Positions 8,435 to 16,333 of a stretch of DNA of 57,134 nt are shown piece after piece. This stretch comes from JB111 sp052093225 (GTDB taxonomy: Bacteria > Actinomycetota > Actinomycetes > Actinomycetales > Actinomycetaceae). The stretch's first letter is position 1; each line of letters opens with the position of its first letter. The DNA is taken from NCBI GenBank assembly GCA_052093225.1, contig JBQDDG010000025.1, positions 1 through 57,134 on the forward strand, written 5' to 3'. The notes under the pieces were generated by a model. That model was given only the letters and a program-made list of their open reading frames with translations. It did not search any database and was not told the origin of the DNA. Made by a program: the position numbers and the translations under genes.

Positions 8435-9732
8435 GCGACGGACCGGCCGTCGGCACGTCCGCCGGCACGTCCAGGACCCCGCGGATCGACGGCGACCGGC
8501 TCTGGGCCGACCTCGAGGCCGTGAGCACCTTCGGGGCGACCGCGGCGGGCGGCCTCCACCGGCTCGCCGCCGGCCCGGACGACGCCCGGGCACGCACCTG
8601 GCTGCGCGAGAGCGCGGAGGAGCTCGGCGCCACCGCGCGCGTGGACGCGGTCGGCAACCTGTTCCTGCGGCGCGCCGGCTCCGCCGCCCTCCCGGCGGTC
8701 CTGGTCGGCTCGCACCTGGACTCCCAACCGTTCGCCGGGCGCTACGACGGCGTCTACGGCGTGGTGGCCGGCCTCGCCGTGCTGCGTGCGCTCCGCGAGG
8801 CGGGCCACGTCACGCACCGTCCGGTCGAGCTCGTCGACTGGACCAACGAGGAGGGCGCCCGCTTCGCACCGATGATGGGCGGCAGCTCCGTGTACGCGGG
8901 CCGCCTCGGCGCCGACGAGGCGCTCGCCGCCGTCTCGCGCGCCGGCCTCGACGTGCCGGGCGCCGAGGACGGACTCACGCTCGGGGAGGCGCTGCGGTCG
9001 ACCGGGTGGGCGGGCAGCGACGTCGTCACGCCGGACGAGCACGCCGCCTACGTCGAGGCGCACATCGAGCAGGGGCCGCTGCTCGAGCAGGAGGGGCTCG
9101 ACGTGGCCCTGGTGACGGGCGTGCAGGCGATGGCGTGGCTCGAGGTCGAGCTCGTCGGCAGCCCCGCGCACGCCGGCACGTTCCCGATGGAGTCGAGGCG
9201 GGACGCGCTCGTGGCCGCGGCCGAGGTCGTCACCGCCGTCCACAAGGTCGGTCTCGACCGTCCCGGCGTGGGGCGGGCGACCGTCGGCCGGCTCGTCGCC
9301 GAGCCGGGCTCACCGAACGTGGTGCCGGGCCGGGCGGAGCTCACCGTCGAGCTGCGGCACCCGGGCGCCGACGAGCTCGACGTGATGATCGCTCAGGTGC
9401 GCGACGCCGTCGGACGGGCCGCGGCGTCGGCCGGCGTGACGGCGACGGTGCGCGAGACCTCGCGCGCCGCCCCGGTGACGTTCGCGCCCGAGGTGCGCTC
9501 CGCCGTCGGACGGGCGATGGCCGGGCTCGGCCACCCGGCGAGGGAGATGGTCTCTGGCGCGGGGCACGACGCCGTCCAGGTCGCCTCGCGCGTGCCGACG
9601 GGGATGCTGTTCGTCCCGTGCGTCGGCGGGGTCTCGCACGCCGAGTCCGAGGCGATGACGCCGCGGTGGGCGCTCGCCGGCGTCGAGGTCCTGCTCGCCA
9701 CCGTCCTCGAGCTCGACACCCTCCCCGCCTGA
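8431..9732 (+). CDS. M20-family amidohydrolase (N-carbamoyl-L-amino acid / allantoate type)
   Basis: A 433-residue binuclear metallo-amidohydrolase. The metal ligands are visible in order: GSHLDSQ (His), GRYDGVYG (bridging Asp), DWTNEEGARF (Glu), EAHIEQGP (His) and GVSHAESE (C-terminal His). The lid/dimerisation domain lies between (SPAHAGTFPM). The family removes the carbamoyl group from N-carbamoyl amino acids, ureidoglycolate or allantoate. The GTG start overlaps the preceding stop as GTGA. Coupling to an ATC-hydrolase homologue makes N-carbamoyl-L-cysteine, or a related N-carbamoyl amino acid, a plausible substrate. Confidence 0.85.
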   Translation: MSDGPAVGTSAGTSRTPRIDGDRLWADLEAVSTFGATAAGGLHRLAAGPDDARARTWLRESAEELGATARVDAVGNLFLRRAGSAALPAVLVGSHLDSQPFAGRYDGVYGVVAGLAVLRALREAGHVTHRPVELVDWTNEEGARFAPMMGGSSVYAGRLGADEALAAVSRAGLDVPGAEDGLTLGEALRSTGWAGSDVVTPDEHAAYVEAHIEQGPLLEQEGLDVALVTGVQAMAWLEVELVGSPAHAGTFPMESRRDALVAAAEVVTAVHKVGLDRPGVGRATVGRLVAEPGSPNVVPGRAELTVELRHPGADELDVMIAQVRDAVGRAAASAGVTATVRETSRAAPVTFAPEVRSAVGRAMAGLGHPAREMVSGAGHDAVQVASRVPTGMLFVPCVGGVSHAESEAMTPRWALAGVEVLLATVLELDTLPA

Positions 9733-9735
9733 ACG

Positions 9736-9798
9736 ACGAGTGAGGGGTATTTTTCCCCGCCGGCGAGCCGGTCGCGGAGAAAAATACCCCTCACTCGT
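9736..9798. repeat. Perfect 20-bp inverted repeat, AT-rich stem
   Basis: The arms 9736-9755 and 9779-9798 are exact reverse complements, separated by 23 nt that contain a further CCGG-CCGG element. The arms include GAGTGAGGGGTATTTTTC, one of the few A/T runs in the window. It lies between convergent stops at 9732 and 9805, where a bidirectional terminator is expected. The five T residues lie inside the stem rather than after it. Alternatively it is a dispersed palindromic element. Confidence 0.8.
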
Positions 9799-9804
9799 GG
9801 TGGG

Positions 9805-10197
9805 TCAGTCCGCGGTCGGGCCGTAGGAGGAGAAGCCGCCCTCGACGAGCTCGTGCGCCTCGTCGCCGTTGATCGGCGGGTTGAAGATCGACACGAGGAT
9901 CAGGTCCTCGTCCTCCCCGCCCTGGAGGAAGTGGGGGTCGTGCTCGTCGAGCACGTAGATGACGCCGGGCGTGATCTCGAACCGCGTCTGGCGGTCGGCG
10001 CTGACGACGTAGCCCTTGCCGCCGATGCAGTAGCAGGCCTCGAGGTGGTTGCGGTACTGGAGCGCCGCCTCGGTGCCCTTGCGCACCACGGTGTGGGCGA
10101 CGGCGAACCCCATGCCGTCCTTCTTCGTCAGGACCCGCTGGCTCGTGCCCTGGCCCCACTCGACCTTGGGAACCTCGTCGATCGACCGGATGAACAT
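9805..10197 (-). CDS. ectC: Ectoine synthase (EctC), solitary
   Basis: A 130-residue cupin that should cyclise N-gamma-acetyl-2,4-diaminobutyrate to ectoine, a compatible solute. The iron-binding residues known for EctC align: Glu53 in NHLEACYCI, Tyr81 in PGVIYVLDEHD and His89 in HDPHFL. Length matches the family. ATG 10197 has AGGAGG just upstream. No ectA or ectB is nearby; the neighbours are the M20 amidohydrolase (convergent) and an Nramp protein (divergent). It may complete a pathway encoded elsewhere, use an imported precursor, or act on a related substrate such as glutamine. The family call is firm; the function in isolation is not. Confidence 0.82.
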   Translation of the reverse strand: MFIRSIDEVPKVEWGQGTSQRVLTKKDGMGFAVAHTVVRKGTEAALQYRNHLEACYCIGGKGYVVSADRQTRFEITPGVIYVLDEHDPHFLQGGEDEDLILVSIFNPPINGDEAHELVEGGFSSYGPTAD

Positions 10198-10259
10198 GTG
10201 CCTCCTCGGATTCGTGGGTGCCCGCCTGGGCCGCGCGTCCCGCGGTCCGCCCGGACTCC

Positions 10260-10271
10260 GTATCGATACTA
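10260..10271 (-). promoter_or_regulatory. ectC -10 box overlapping a 10-bp palindrome
   Basis: TAGTAT (minus strand, 10266-10271) is a good -10 box about 70 nt before the ectC start. It overlaps the perfect palindrome GTATCGATAC at 10260-10269, which could be a repressor site. On the other strand TAGTGT at 10357-10362 may be the -10 box of the divergent Nramp gene. Confidence 0.4.
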
Positions 10272-10427
10272 GGACCGTCCGACTCGGGCGGGCACTCCGG
10301 GGCGCCGTTGCCCGGGTTCCCCGCGGGTCCGATGTGACACGGGCCATCGGTGGGCATAGTGTCCGGCGCAACCGGTCCTGGCCGACGCCGGCCGTGGACT
10401 GCCGACCGACACGCGAGGAGTCCCCCC

Positions 10428-11780
10428 ATGTCGCATCCTGCAGACGGCGCGCACCCGGACGAGACGGGCGGGGGCGCGCACGCCGCCCGTCCGGGCCACG
10501 AGAGCTCCGAACCGCTGACCGCGGGCGAGGCCGCGACCCAGGCCCCCGGCGCCGAGGTCTCCGGGCGGCGCACCGGGTCCCGGTTCGGCCCCGGCCTCAT
10601 CATCGCCGCGTCCTTCATCGGCCCCGGCACCATCACCACCTCGATCGTCACGGGCGCCGACTTCGGGTACGTGCTGGCCTGGACGATCGTCTTCTCGATC
10701 CTCGCGACGATCATCCTCCAGGAGGCGACGGCCCGTCTCGGGCTCGGCACCCGCAAGGGCCTGGGCGAGGCGATGCGCGAGGTCTTCCACTCGCCGGCGA
10801 CCCGCCTGCTCATGGTGGTCCTCGTCGTCGCGGCGATCGGTATCGGCGGCGCGTCCTACGCGGGCGGTGACACCTCGGGCACGGCGCTCGCCGTGACGAA
10901 CGTGGTCGACGTCGACCACCGCGTGATCGTCGTCCTGCTCATCGCCGCGATCTTCGCGCTGCTGTGGACGGGCAGCTACAAGGTCATCGAGAAGGTTCTC
11001 ATGGCCATGGTGGGGATCCTCGTCGTCATCTTCGTGGCCACGGCGATCATCGTGAAGCCGGACGTCGGCGCGCTGCTGAGCGGCATGTTCGTCCCGTCGA
11101 TCCCCGACGGCTCGATCCTCACGGCCATCGCCCTCATCGGCACCACCGTCGTCCCCTACAACCTCTTCCTGCAGGCCCAGCTGGTCAAGGAGAACTGGGG
11201 CGACGTCCCGGTCGACCGCGCGATGCGCGAGGCCCGCACCGACACCGCCGTGTCCATCAGCATCGGCGGCCTCGTCACGCTCGCGGTGATGGTCACCGCG
11301 GCCGCCTCGATGTTCGGGGTGATGTCCGCGGAGACCGGCACCGACCTCGCGGAGGCGCTGCGCCCGCTCCTCGGCGACGCCGCGCCGTGGGTGTTCGCCC
11401 TCGGCCTCTTCGCGGCCGGGTTCACCTCGGCCATCGCCGGCCCGCTCGGTGCCGCCTACGCGATCACCGGAGTGCTCGGGCTGAGCAGCAACCTGCGCGC
11501 GTTGCCCGCACGCATCACGTGGGTCTCGATCCTCGTCGTCGGCGCGATCATCGCGCTCACGGGCTTCAACCCGATCCAGATCATCGTCGTCGCGCAGGCG
11601 GCGAACGGCCTGCTGCTGCCCGTCGTGGCGATCATCCTCATGCTCGTCATGAACAACAGGCGGCTCATGGGCAAGTACCGCAACGGCCCGGTGGCCAACG
11701 TCCTCGGCTGGCTCGTCGTCGCCGTCGTCATTTTCCTCGCCGGCTACCAGTTCGCCGACATCTTCGGCCTGCTCGAGTGA
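10428..11780 (+). CDS. Nramp-family transporter with non-canonical metal motifs
   Basis: A 450-residue LeuT-fold membrane protein with about 11 hydrophobic segments after a 50-residue hydrophilic N-terminus. Family identity is clear from GPGLIIAASFIGPGTITTS (TM1) and GTTVVPYNLFLQAQLV (TM6). The TM1 metal motif D-P-G-N is replaced by G-P-G-T (residues 65-68) and the TM6 M-P-H by V-P-Y (242-244). Canonical Nramps bind Mn or Fe through that Asp, Asn and Met, so this protein probably carries a different ion or solute. GAGGAG precedes ATG 10428. It is divergent from ectC. Confidence 0.85.
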   Translation: MSHPADGAHPDETGGGAHAARPGHESSEPLTAGEAATQAPGAEVSGRRTGSRFGPGLIIAASFIGPGTITTSIVTGADFGYVLAWTIVFSILATIILQEATARLGLGTRKGLGEAMREVFHSPATRLLMVVLVVAAIGIGGASYAGGDTSGTALAVTNVVDVDHRVIVVLLIAAIFALLWTGSYKVIEKVLMAMVGILVVIFVATAIIVKPDVGALLSGMFVPSIPDGSILTAIALIGTTVVPYNLFLQAQLVKENWGDVPVDRAMREARTDTAVSISIGGLVTLAVMVTAAASMFGVMSAETGTDLAEALRPLLGDAAPWVFALGLFAAGFTSAIAGPLGAAYAITGVLGLSSNLRALPARITWVSILVVGAIIALTGFNPIQIIVVAQAANGLLLPVVAIILMLVMNNRRLMGKYRNGPVANVLGWLVVAVVIFLAGYQFADIFGLLE

Positions 11781-11834
11781 GGGCGGACCACGTGAACACT
11801 GCCGTTCCGGGCGTCGAAGGTGTTGACTGAGCCC

Positions 11835-12470
11835 ATGAGGGAACAGGTCGACCCGGTCCGCAAGATCTTCCGCCGGTCCTGGCTCACCACGGCCGGGCGG
11901 GGGATCCTCGCGGTCGCTCTCGGCGTCGGCATCATCTTCTGGCCCGGCACGATGATCACGTCCGTCGTCCAGCTGTTCTCGATCTTCCTGCTGCTCGACG
12001 GGGCGGTGAACATCGTCGGCGGACTGGGGTTCGGCGTCGACACCAGGAACGAGGAGCCCGACCGGCCCACCCAGAAGATCCTCACGATCGTCCTCGGGGT
12101 CGTCGAGATCGCCGCGGGAATCTACGGTCTCGCCCGGCCCGAGGGGGCGGCGACGGCGATGATCACCATCGTCGGTGCCTGGGCCGTCGTCATGGGCCTG
12201 TGGGAGCTCTTCACCGCGCTGCGCGCCCGCAAGTACGTGCGCGGCGTGCAGCCGCTGGTCGTCGCGGGCGCGTTCTTCGTGGTCGTCGGCGCCTTCGTCA
12301 TCTGGCGGCCCTGGGTCTCGCTCGAGGTCATCGCCTGGGTGATCGCGATCTCCGCGATCCTGTGGGGCGTGCTCCAGATCGTCATCGCCTTCTTCGTTCG
12401 GCGCTGGGTGGCCGACGTGGACGACCGTCTCGAGGTCGACCGCGAGCCTCCGCGGATGATGGGCGCCTGA
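11835..12470 (+). CDS. HdeD/DUF308-like membrane protein
   Basis: A protein of about 211 residues with six hydrophobic segments in three similar pairs, for example ILAVALGVGIIFWPG, ILTIVLGVVEIAAGIYGL and LVVAGAFFVVVGAFVIW. The pattern of repeated G-x3-G-like pairs matches DUF308/HdeD proteins, some of which are linked to acid stress; no biochemical function is established. ATG 11835 is my choice; in-frame GTG 11820 and TTG 11823 are possible alternatives. The stop codon lies inside a 9-bp tandem repeat. Confidence 0.75.
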   Translation: MREQVDPVRKIFRRSWLTTAGRGILAVALGVGIIFWPGTMITSVVQLFSIFLLLDGAVNIVGGLGFGVDTRNEEPDRPTQKILTIVLGVVEIAAGIYGLARPEGAATAMITIVGAWAVVMGLWELFTALRARKYVRGVQPLVVAGAFFVVVGAFVIWRPWVSLEVIAWVIAISAILWGVLQIVIAFFVRRWVADVDDRLEVDREPPRMMGA

Positions 12471-12525
12471 CGCGCCTGACGCGCCTGACGCGCCTGACGC
12501 GCCTGACGCGCCTGACGCGCCTGGG
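12463..12525. repeat. 9-bp tandem repeat (GCGCCTGAC)n
   Basis: Six perfect copies of GCGCCTGAC (12463-12516) and a seventh altered copy (GCGCCTGGG) run across the 3' end of the HdeD-like gene. Its TGA stop (12468-12470) is in the first unit. Because the unit is a multiple of three, every copy presents TGA in the same frame. It is a slippage-prone minisatellite just before the convergent helicase gene. Confidence 0.95.
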
Positions 12526-12559
12526 GGCTCCTGGGGGCGCCTGACGGCGCGGTCCCCGG

Positions 12560-15500
12560 TCAGGGCTCGAGGAGCTCGCGCACCTCGTCGGCGGTGAGCG
12601 GTGCGGCCAGCGCGCCGCCGTCGCCGATCACCCGGGAGACGAGGTCCCGCTTGCGGTCCTGCAGCGCGAGCACCTTCTCCTCGATGGTCCCCGCGGACAC
12701 GAGCCGGTAGACGTTGACGCGGCGGTCCTGACCGATGCGGTGGGTCCGGTCGACGGCCTGGCTCTCCGCCGCCGGGTTCCACCACGGGTCGAGCAGGTAG
12801 ACGTAGTCCGCCTCGGTGAGGGTGAGCCCGAAGCCGCCCGCCTTGAGCGATATGAGGAAGACCGGGGCCTTCCCCTCGCGGAACGCGCGGACCACGGAGT
12901 CGCGGTCCCGCGTGGACCCGTCGAGGTAGAGGTGGTCGATGCCGGCGTCCGTCAGCCGGTCCCGGACCGCGCCGAGGAACGACGTGAACTGGCTGAACAC
13001 GAGCACCCGGTGCCCCTCGGGCAGCACGGCCTCGAGGTGCTCGAGCAGCGTGGTGATCTTCGTCGAGCCCGCGCCCGGCGTGCCCTCCCGGTCGGCGAGC
13101 GCGGGGTCGAGGGCGGCGAGCCGGAGCGTGGTGAGCGAGGACAGGACGCTGACCCGGTTGCGCCCGAGATCGTCGAGGAGCCCGAGGATCCGCTGCCGCT
13201 CGCGCTGCAGGTGGCGGTCGTAGCTGCGCTGGTGCTCGGCCGACAGCTCGACGTAGACGACCTGCTCCTGCTTCTCCGGCAGGTCGCGCTCGACGAGCTC
13301 CTTCGTGCGGCGCAGGAGGAAGGGCCGCACCCGGCGCCGCAGCTCCTCGAGCGGCTGCGGGTCCGTGCCCGTCTCGATGGGCTTGCGGTAGGTGGTGTTG
13401 AAGACCTCCGCCCTCGGCAGCAGCCCCGGCGTGACCAGCGCGAGGATCGCCCACAGGTCGGCCACCGAGTTCTCCACGGGCGTGCCCGTCATCGCGAGCC
13501 GGCGCGGCGCCCGCAGCCGGGCCACCGCGCGGTGCGTGGCCGTGCGCGGGTTCTTGACGAACTGCGCCTCGTCGAGGACGAGGGCGGACCAGTCGATCCC
13601 GGTGAGCTCCTCGACGTCGAGCCGGACGATCGCGTAGGAGGTGACGACGACGTCGGCGTCGGCCACGAGGGTGCGCAGGTCGGCGCCGCGGCGGGCGCCC
13701 GTCGCCCGCAGGGGGACCACGTTGAGGCCGGGGGCGAAGCGCTCGGCCTCGTGCACCCACGTCCCGATGACCGACGTCGGGCACACGACGAGGACGGGTG
13801 CGCCGTCGCCCGTCGCCCCGACGCCGGAGACGTCCCCGCGCTCCTTGCCCCGCTGGATCGCGGCCAGCGTCTGGAGGGTCTTGCCGAGGCCCATGTCGTC
13901 GGCGAGGATCCCGCCGGCGTGCGCGTCCCACAGCAGTGACAGCCAGGAGAATCCCTCGGCCTGGTAGGGGCGGAGCACGGCGTCGATACCCTCGGGCAGC
14001 GGTGGGGTCGGGCGGCCCGCGATGTTCGCGAGCGCGGTCAGCGAGCTCGACCAGGCGGCCACGTCCTCGTCGAGGACGTCGAGCCCGGCGAGCTCCTCGA
14101 GCTGCTCGGAGCGGTACCGGGAGACCTGGACGGTGCCGCTCGGGGCGTCGCGCAGCTCGCGGGACTCGGAGACCAGGCGGCGCAGCGCATCCAGCTCCGG
14201 GGTGTCGAGTGGCAGGTAGGTCCCCGACGGCAGGACGACGAGCTCGGCGCCGGTGGCGAGGGCCTGGAGGAGGTCGTCGACCGGGACCTCCTCGTCGCCC
14301 ACGTGGACGCTCACGCGCAGGTCGAGCCAGTCGGTGGGGGCGCCCGGCTCGCCCGCCGAGGACACGCTGACGGTCGCGGCCGAGCTCGCCCGCCGGTAGT
14401 CCGCCGCGTCGCCGACCACCTCCACCTCGACGCCGGCCTCCCGCAGCGCCGGCAGCACGCGGTCCACGACGAGGGCGGTCTCCGAGGGGGCCAGGTCCAC
14501 CACGGGGCTCTCCGCGGGGCGCAGCCCCGGCACCTGCGCGAGCTCGCGCGTGACGGACGTGAGCAGGACCGTCTCGCGCGCGAGGTCGCGCGGCAGGTCG
14601 AGGTCGCCGCCGCGCAGCGGGAGGTCGACGGACTGGTCGCCGCCGACGTAGCGGAAGCCGAGCTCGACACGGCTGCGGTGCGCGGGGCCCATCGTCACGG
14701 TGAGCAGGACGTGCGGCTCGAGGGCGTCGGGCACCTCGACCGACCCGTCGGAGGACCGGACCTCGATGCGCTGCCGGAGCCGCGGCAGGTAGCCGTGGGT
14801 GAAGCGGACGCGGTCGTCCTCGGGGATGACCACGGGCTCGAGGGTGAGGTCCCGGAGAGGCTGGTCGATGCTGTGGTCCAGCGGCGCAAGGACGAAGGTG
14901 CCGTCGGCCTGCCGCACGGAGACGCCGTGCGCCGGGTCGCCCTCGAGGGTCACGCGGCTGCCGGGCTGCTCGGCCGGCGCGAACGGGCCCACGAGCGAGG
15001 AGCGCCCGGAGCTGAGGTCGAGCTCGACGAACGGGGTGACGCGGATGCCGTCGCCGGCGCCGGTGAGGTCGATGCCGAGCGAGGCCCCCGGGGCGAGCTG
15101 GACGTGGTCGACGCCGGAGCCGCCGACGAGGTCCACGCCGACGACGTAGGCCTGGACGAGCGACGCCCACCCGTTCGCGTCGAGCTCGTCGAGGTAGACC
15201 TCCTCTGCGCGCTGCCACTCCGGGCGGGTGCCGTGGGCGCCCGCCTTGAGGTGGGCGAGGGCGCGGACGTGCGCCGGGACGTAGTCCTGCGCGGTGAATC
15301 CGGTCGTCACCGACGCCCACGAGCGCCCGCCGGTGAGCCAGCGGCCGGTGCGGCCGCGGACCACGGGGCGCAGCCTGAGCCGGGGGACGAGCCCGCGCGG
15401 GGACCCGATGGCGAGGCGTTCGCCCCGCAGCCCGGAGGAGCGCTGGACCTCGCTGACCTGGAGGCCGAGCGGGGTGAGGTCACCGCCCTGGGCCCCGCCC

Positions 15501-15871
15501 TCGTCGTGGACGATCGGTGAGAGGAGGTCCTCCCAGCCGCGGCCACCGCGGGTGCGCCGCGCGCGCTCGCGCAGGTCGAGCAGCACCGCACCGACGTGCT
15601 TGCAGGTGGTGGCGACGGGGCACGTGCAGGAGCCGTGCCAGACGGGGCCGGGTCCGGTGAGGTCCGCCCGGACGACGACGGTGTAGGTGCTGCCCGTGGA
15701 GCCGCGGACGCTCGCGATGACAACGGTGCCCTCGGCGTTGGTGGTGGCGCCGCCGACGTGGCCGCCCGCGGCCAGGCCGCGGGCGCGCTCGAGGGTCCGG
15801 GGACCGAGGGCCGCCTCGAGCTGGTCGTCGGTCAGCCCGGAGACCCACTCGAGCACGACGTCCTGAGGCAC
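12560..15871 (-). CDS. SNF2-family helicase with SWIM zinc finger
   Basis: A 1103-residue HepA/RapA-like ATPase that should translocate on duplex DNA and remodel protein-DNA or RNA polymerase complexes. The SWIM zinc motif CTCPVATTCKH is near residue 85. A long middle region leads to the SNF2 motor: Walker A ADDMGLGKT (about residue 658), VLDEAQFVKN and TGTPVENS. The helicase C lobe follows with SLKAGGFGLTLTEADYVYLLDPWWNP and RTHRIGQ. The GTG start at 15871 has TAGAGT 6 nt upstream and no ribosome binding site, consistent with a leaderless message. The HdeD-like gene is convergent. Confidence 0.92.
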   Translation of the reverse strand: MPQDVVLEWVSGLTDDQLEAALGPRTLERARGLAAGGHVGGATTNAEGTVVIASVRGSTGSTYTVVVRADLTGPGPVWHGSCTCPVATTCKHVGAVLLDLRERARRTRGGRGWEDLLSPIVHDEGGAQGGDLTPLGLQVSEVQRSSGLRGERLAIGSPRGLVPRLRLRPVVRGRTGRWLTGGRSWASVTTGFTAQDYVPAHVRALAHLKAGAHGTRPEWQRAEEVYLDELDANGWASLVQAYVVGVDLVGGSGVDHVQLAPGASLGIDLTGAGDGIRVTPFVELDLSSGRSSLVGPFAPAEQPGSRVTLEGDPAHGVSVRQADGTFVLAPLDHSIDQPLRDLTLEPVVIPEDDRVRFTHGYLPRLRQRIEVRSSDGSVEVPDALEPHVLLTVTMGPAHRSRVELGFRYVGGDQSVDLPLRGGDLDLPRDLARETVLLTSVTRELAQVPGLRPAESPVVDLAPSETALVVDRVLPALREAGVEVEVVGDAADYRRASSAATVSVSSAGEPGAPTDWLDLRVSVHVGDEEVPVDDLLQALATGAELVVLPSGTYLPLDTPELDALRRLVSESRELRDAPSGTVQVSRYRSEQLEELAGLDVLDEDVAAWSSSLTALANIAGRPTPPLPEGIDAVLRPYQAEGFSWLSLLWDAHAGGILADDMGLGKTLQTLAAIQRGKERGDVSGVGATGDGAPVLVVCPTSVIGTWVHEAERFAPGLNVVPLRATGARRGADLRTLVADADVVVTSYAIVRLDVEELTGIDWSALVLDEAQFVKNPRTATHRAVARLRAPRRLAMTGTPVENSVADLWAILALVTPGLLPRAEVFNTTYRKPIETGTDPQPLEELRRRVRPFLLRRTKELVERDLPEKQEQVVYVELSAEHQRSYDRHLQRERQRILGLLDDLGRNRVSVLSSLTTLRLAALDPALADREGTPGAGSTKITTLLEHLEAVLPEGHRVLVFSQFTSFLGAVRDRLTDAGIDHLYLDGSTRDRDSVVRAFREGKAPVFLISLKAGGFGLTLTEADYVYLLDPWWNPAAESQAVDRTHRIGQDRRVNVYRLVSAGTIEEKVLALQDRKRDLVSRVIGDGGALAAPLTADEVRELLEP

Positions 15872-15877
15872 CAGGAC

Positions 15878-15883
15878 ACTCTA
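15878..15883 (-). promoter_or_regulatory. Leaderless -10 box, SNF2 helicase
   Basis: TAGAGT followed by 6 nt (gtcctg) and the GTG start at 15871. Transcription would begin at or beside the first base of the start codon. Confidence 0.65.
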
Positions 15884-16092
15884 GGTCGCCGGACCGACGT
15901 CCTGGGCGCGGGGGAGGGCGGTGGTCCTGCGCGCGCGCTCCGAGCCGGTGGTCGGGGGGGCGCGGGGCCGGGAGGGGAGAACTCCCCATCGCGGTGGGGT
16001 GACAGACCTGGGAAGGTCATCGAGTGTCCCGCGTCACACCATGAACGGGTCGCGCGACCGCCACCCGCACCCCCCGACACAGGAGCCACGCC

Positions 16093-16305
16093 ATGACCAC
16101 CGAACCGCGCAGCACGGCCGCGAGCGGCCCCCGGGCCAACACACGACTCCTCGGCACGATCGCCGTGATCCTCACGATGGCCTGGGGCATCGGATGGATC
16201 TGGGTCGGCGGCACGGGTGCCGAGCAGTACTACCTCTGGATCGGCGCGCCGGTCATCGCCCTCATGTGGGTCGTCATCGGGTGGTACAGCCAGCGTAAGC
16301 AATGA
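16093..16305 (+). CDS. Small two-helix membrane protein
   Basis: A 70-residue protein with two predicted membrane helices, LLGTIAVILTMAWGIGWIWV and YYLWIGAPVIALMWVVIGWY, and a short basic C-terminus (SQRKQ). An AGGAG-like ribosome binding site lies before ATG 16093. Gly and Trp are frequent in the helices. I recognise no family. It ends 28 nt before the convergent pyridoxal kinase gene and sits behind its own upstream region, so it is probably monocistronic. Confidence 0.7.
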   Translation: MTTEPRSTAASGPRANTRLLGTIAVILTMAWGIGWIWVGGTGAEQYYLWIGAPVIALMWVVIGWYSQRKQ

Positions 16306-16333
16306 CCCTCGGGCGCCTGCGCGCGCCCTGCCG

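Noticed and set aside
12463..12525. The GCGCCTGAC array as a CRISPR
   Set aside because: The units are contiguous with no spacers and only 9 bp long.
10269..15320. A 1683-codon open frame on the minus strand across ectC, Nramp, HdeD-like and helicase genes
   Set aside because: It is a by-product of GC-rich codon use in overlapping genes. The translation is low-complexity Arg/Asp/Glu/His and the real genes in other frames have clear domains.
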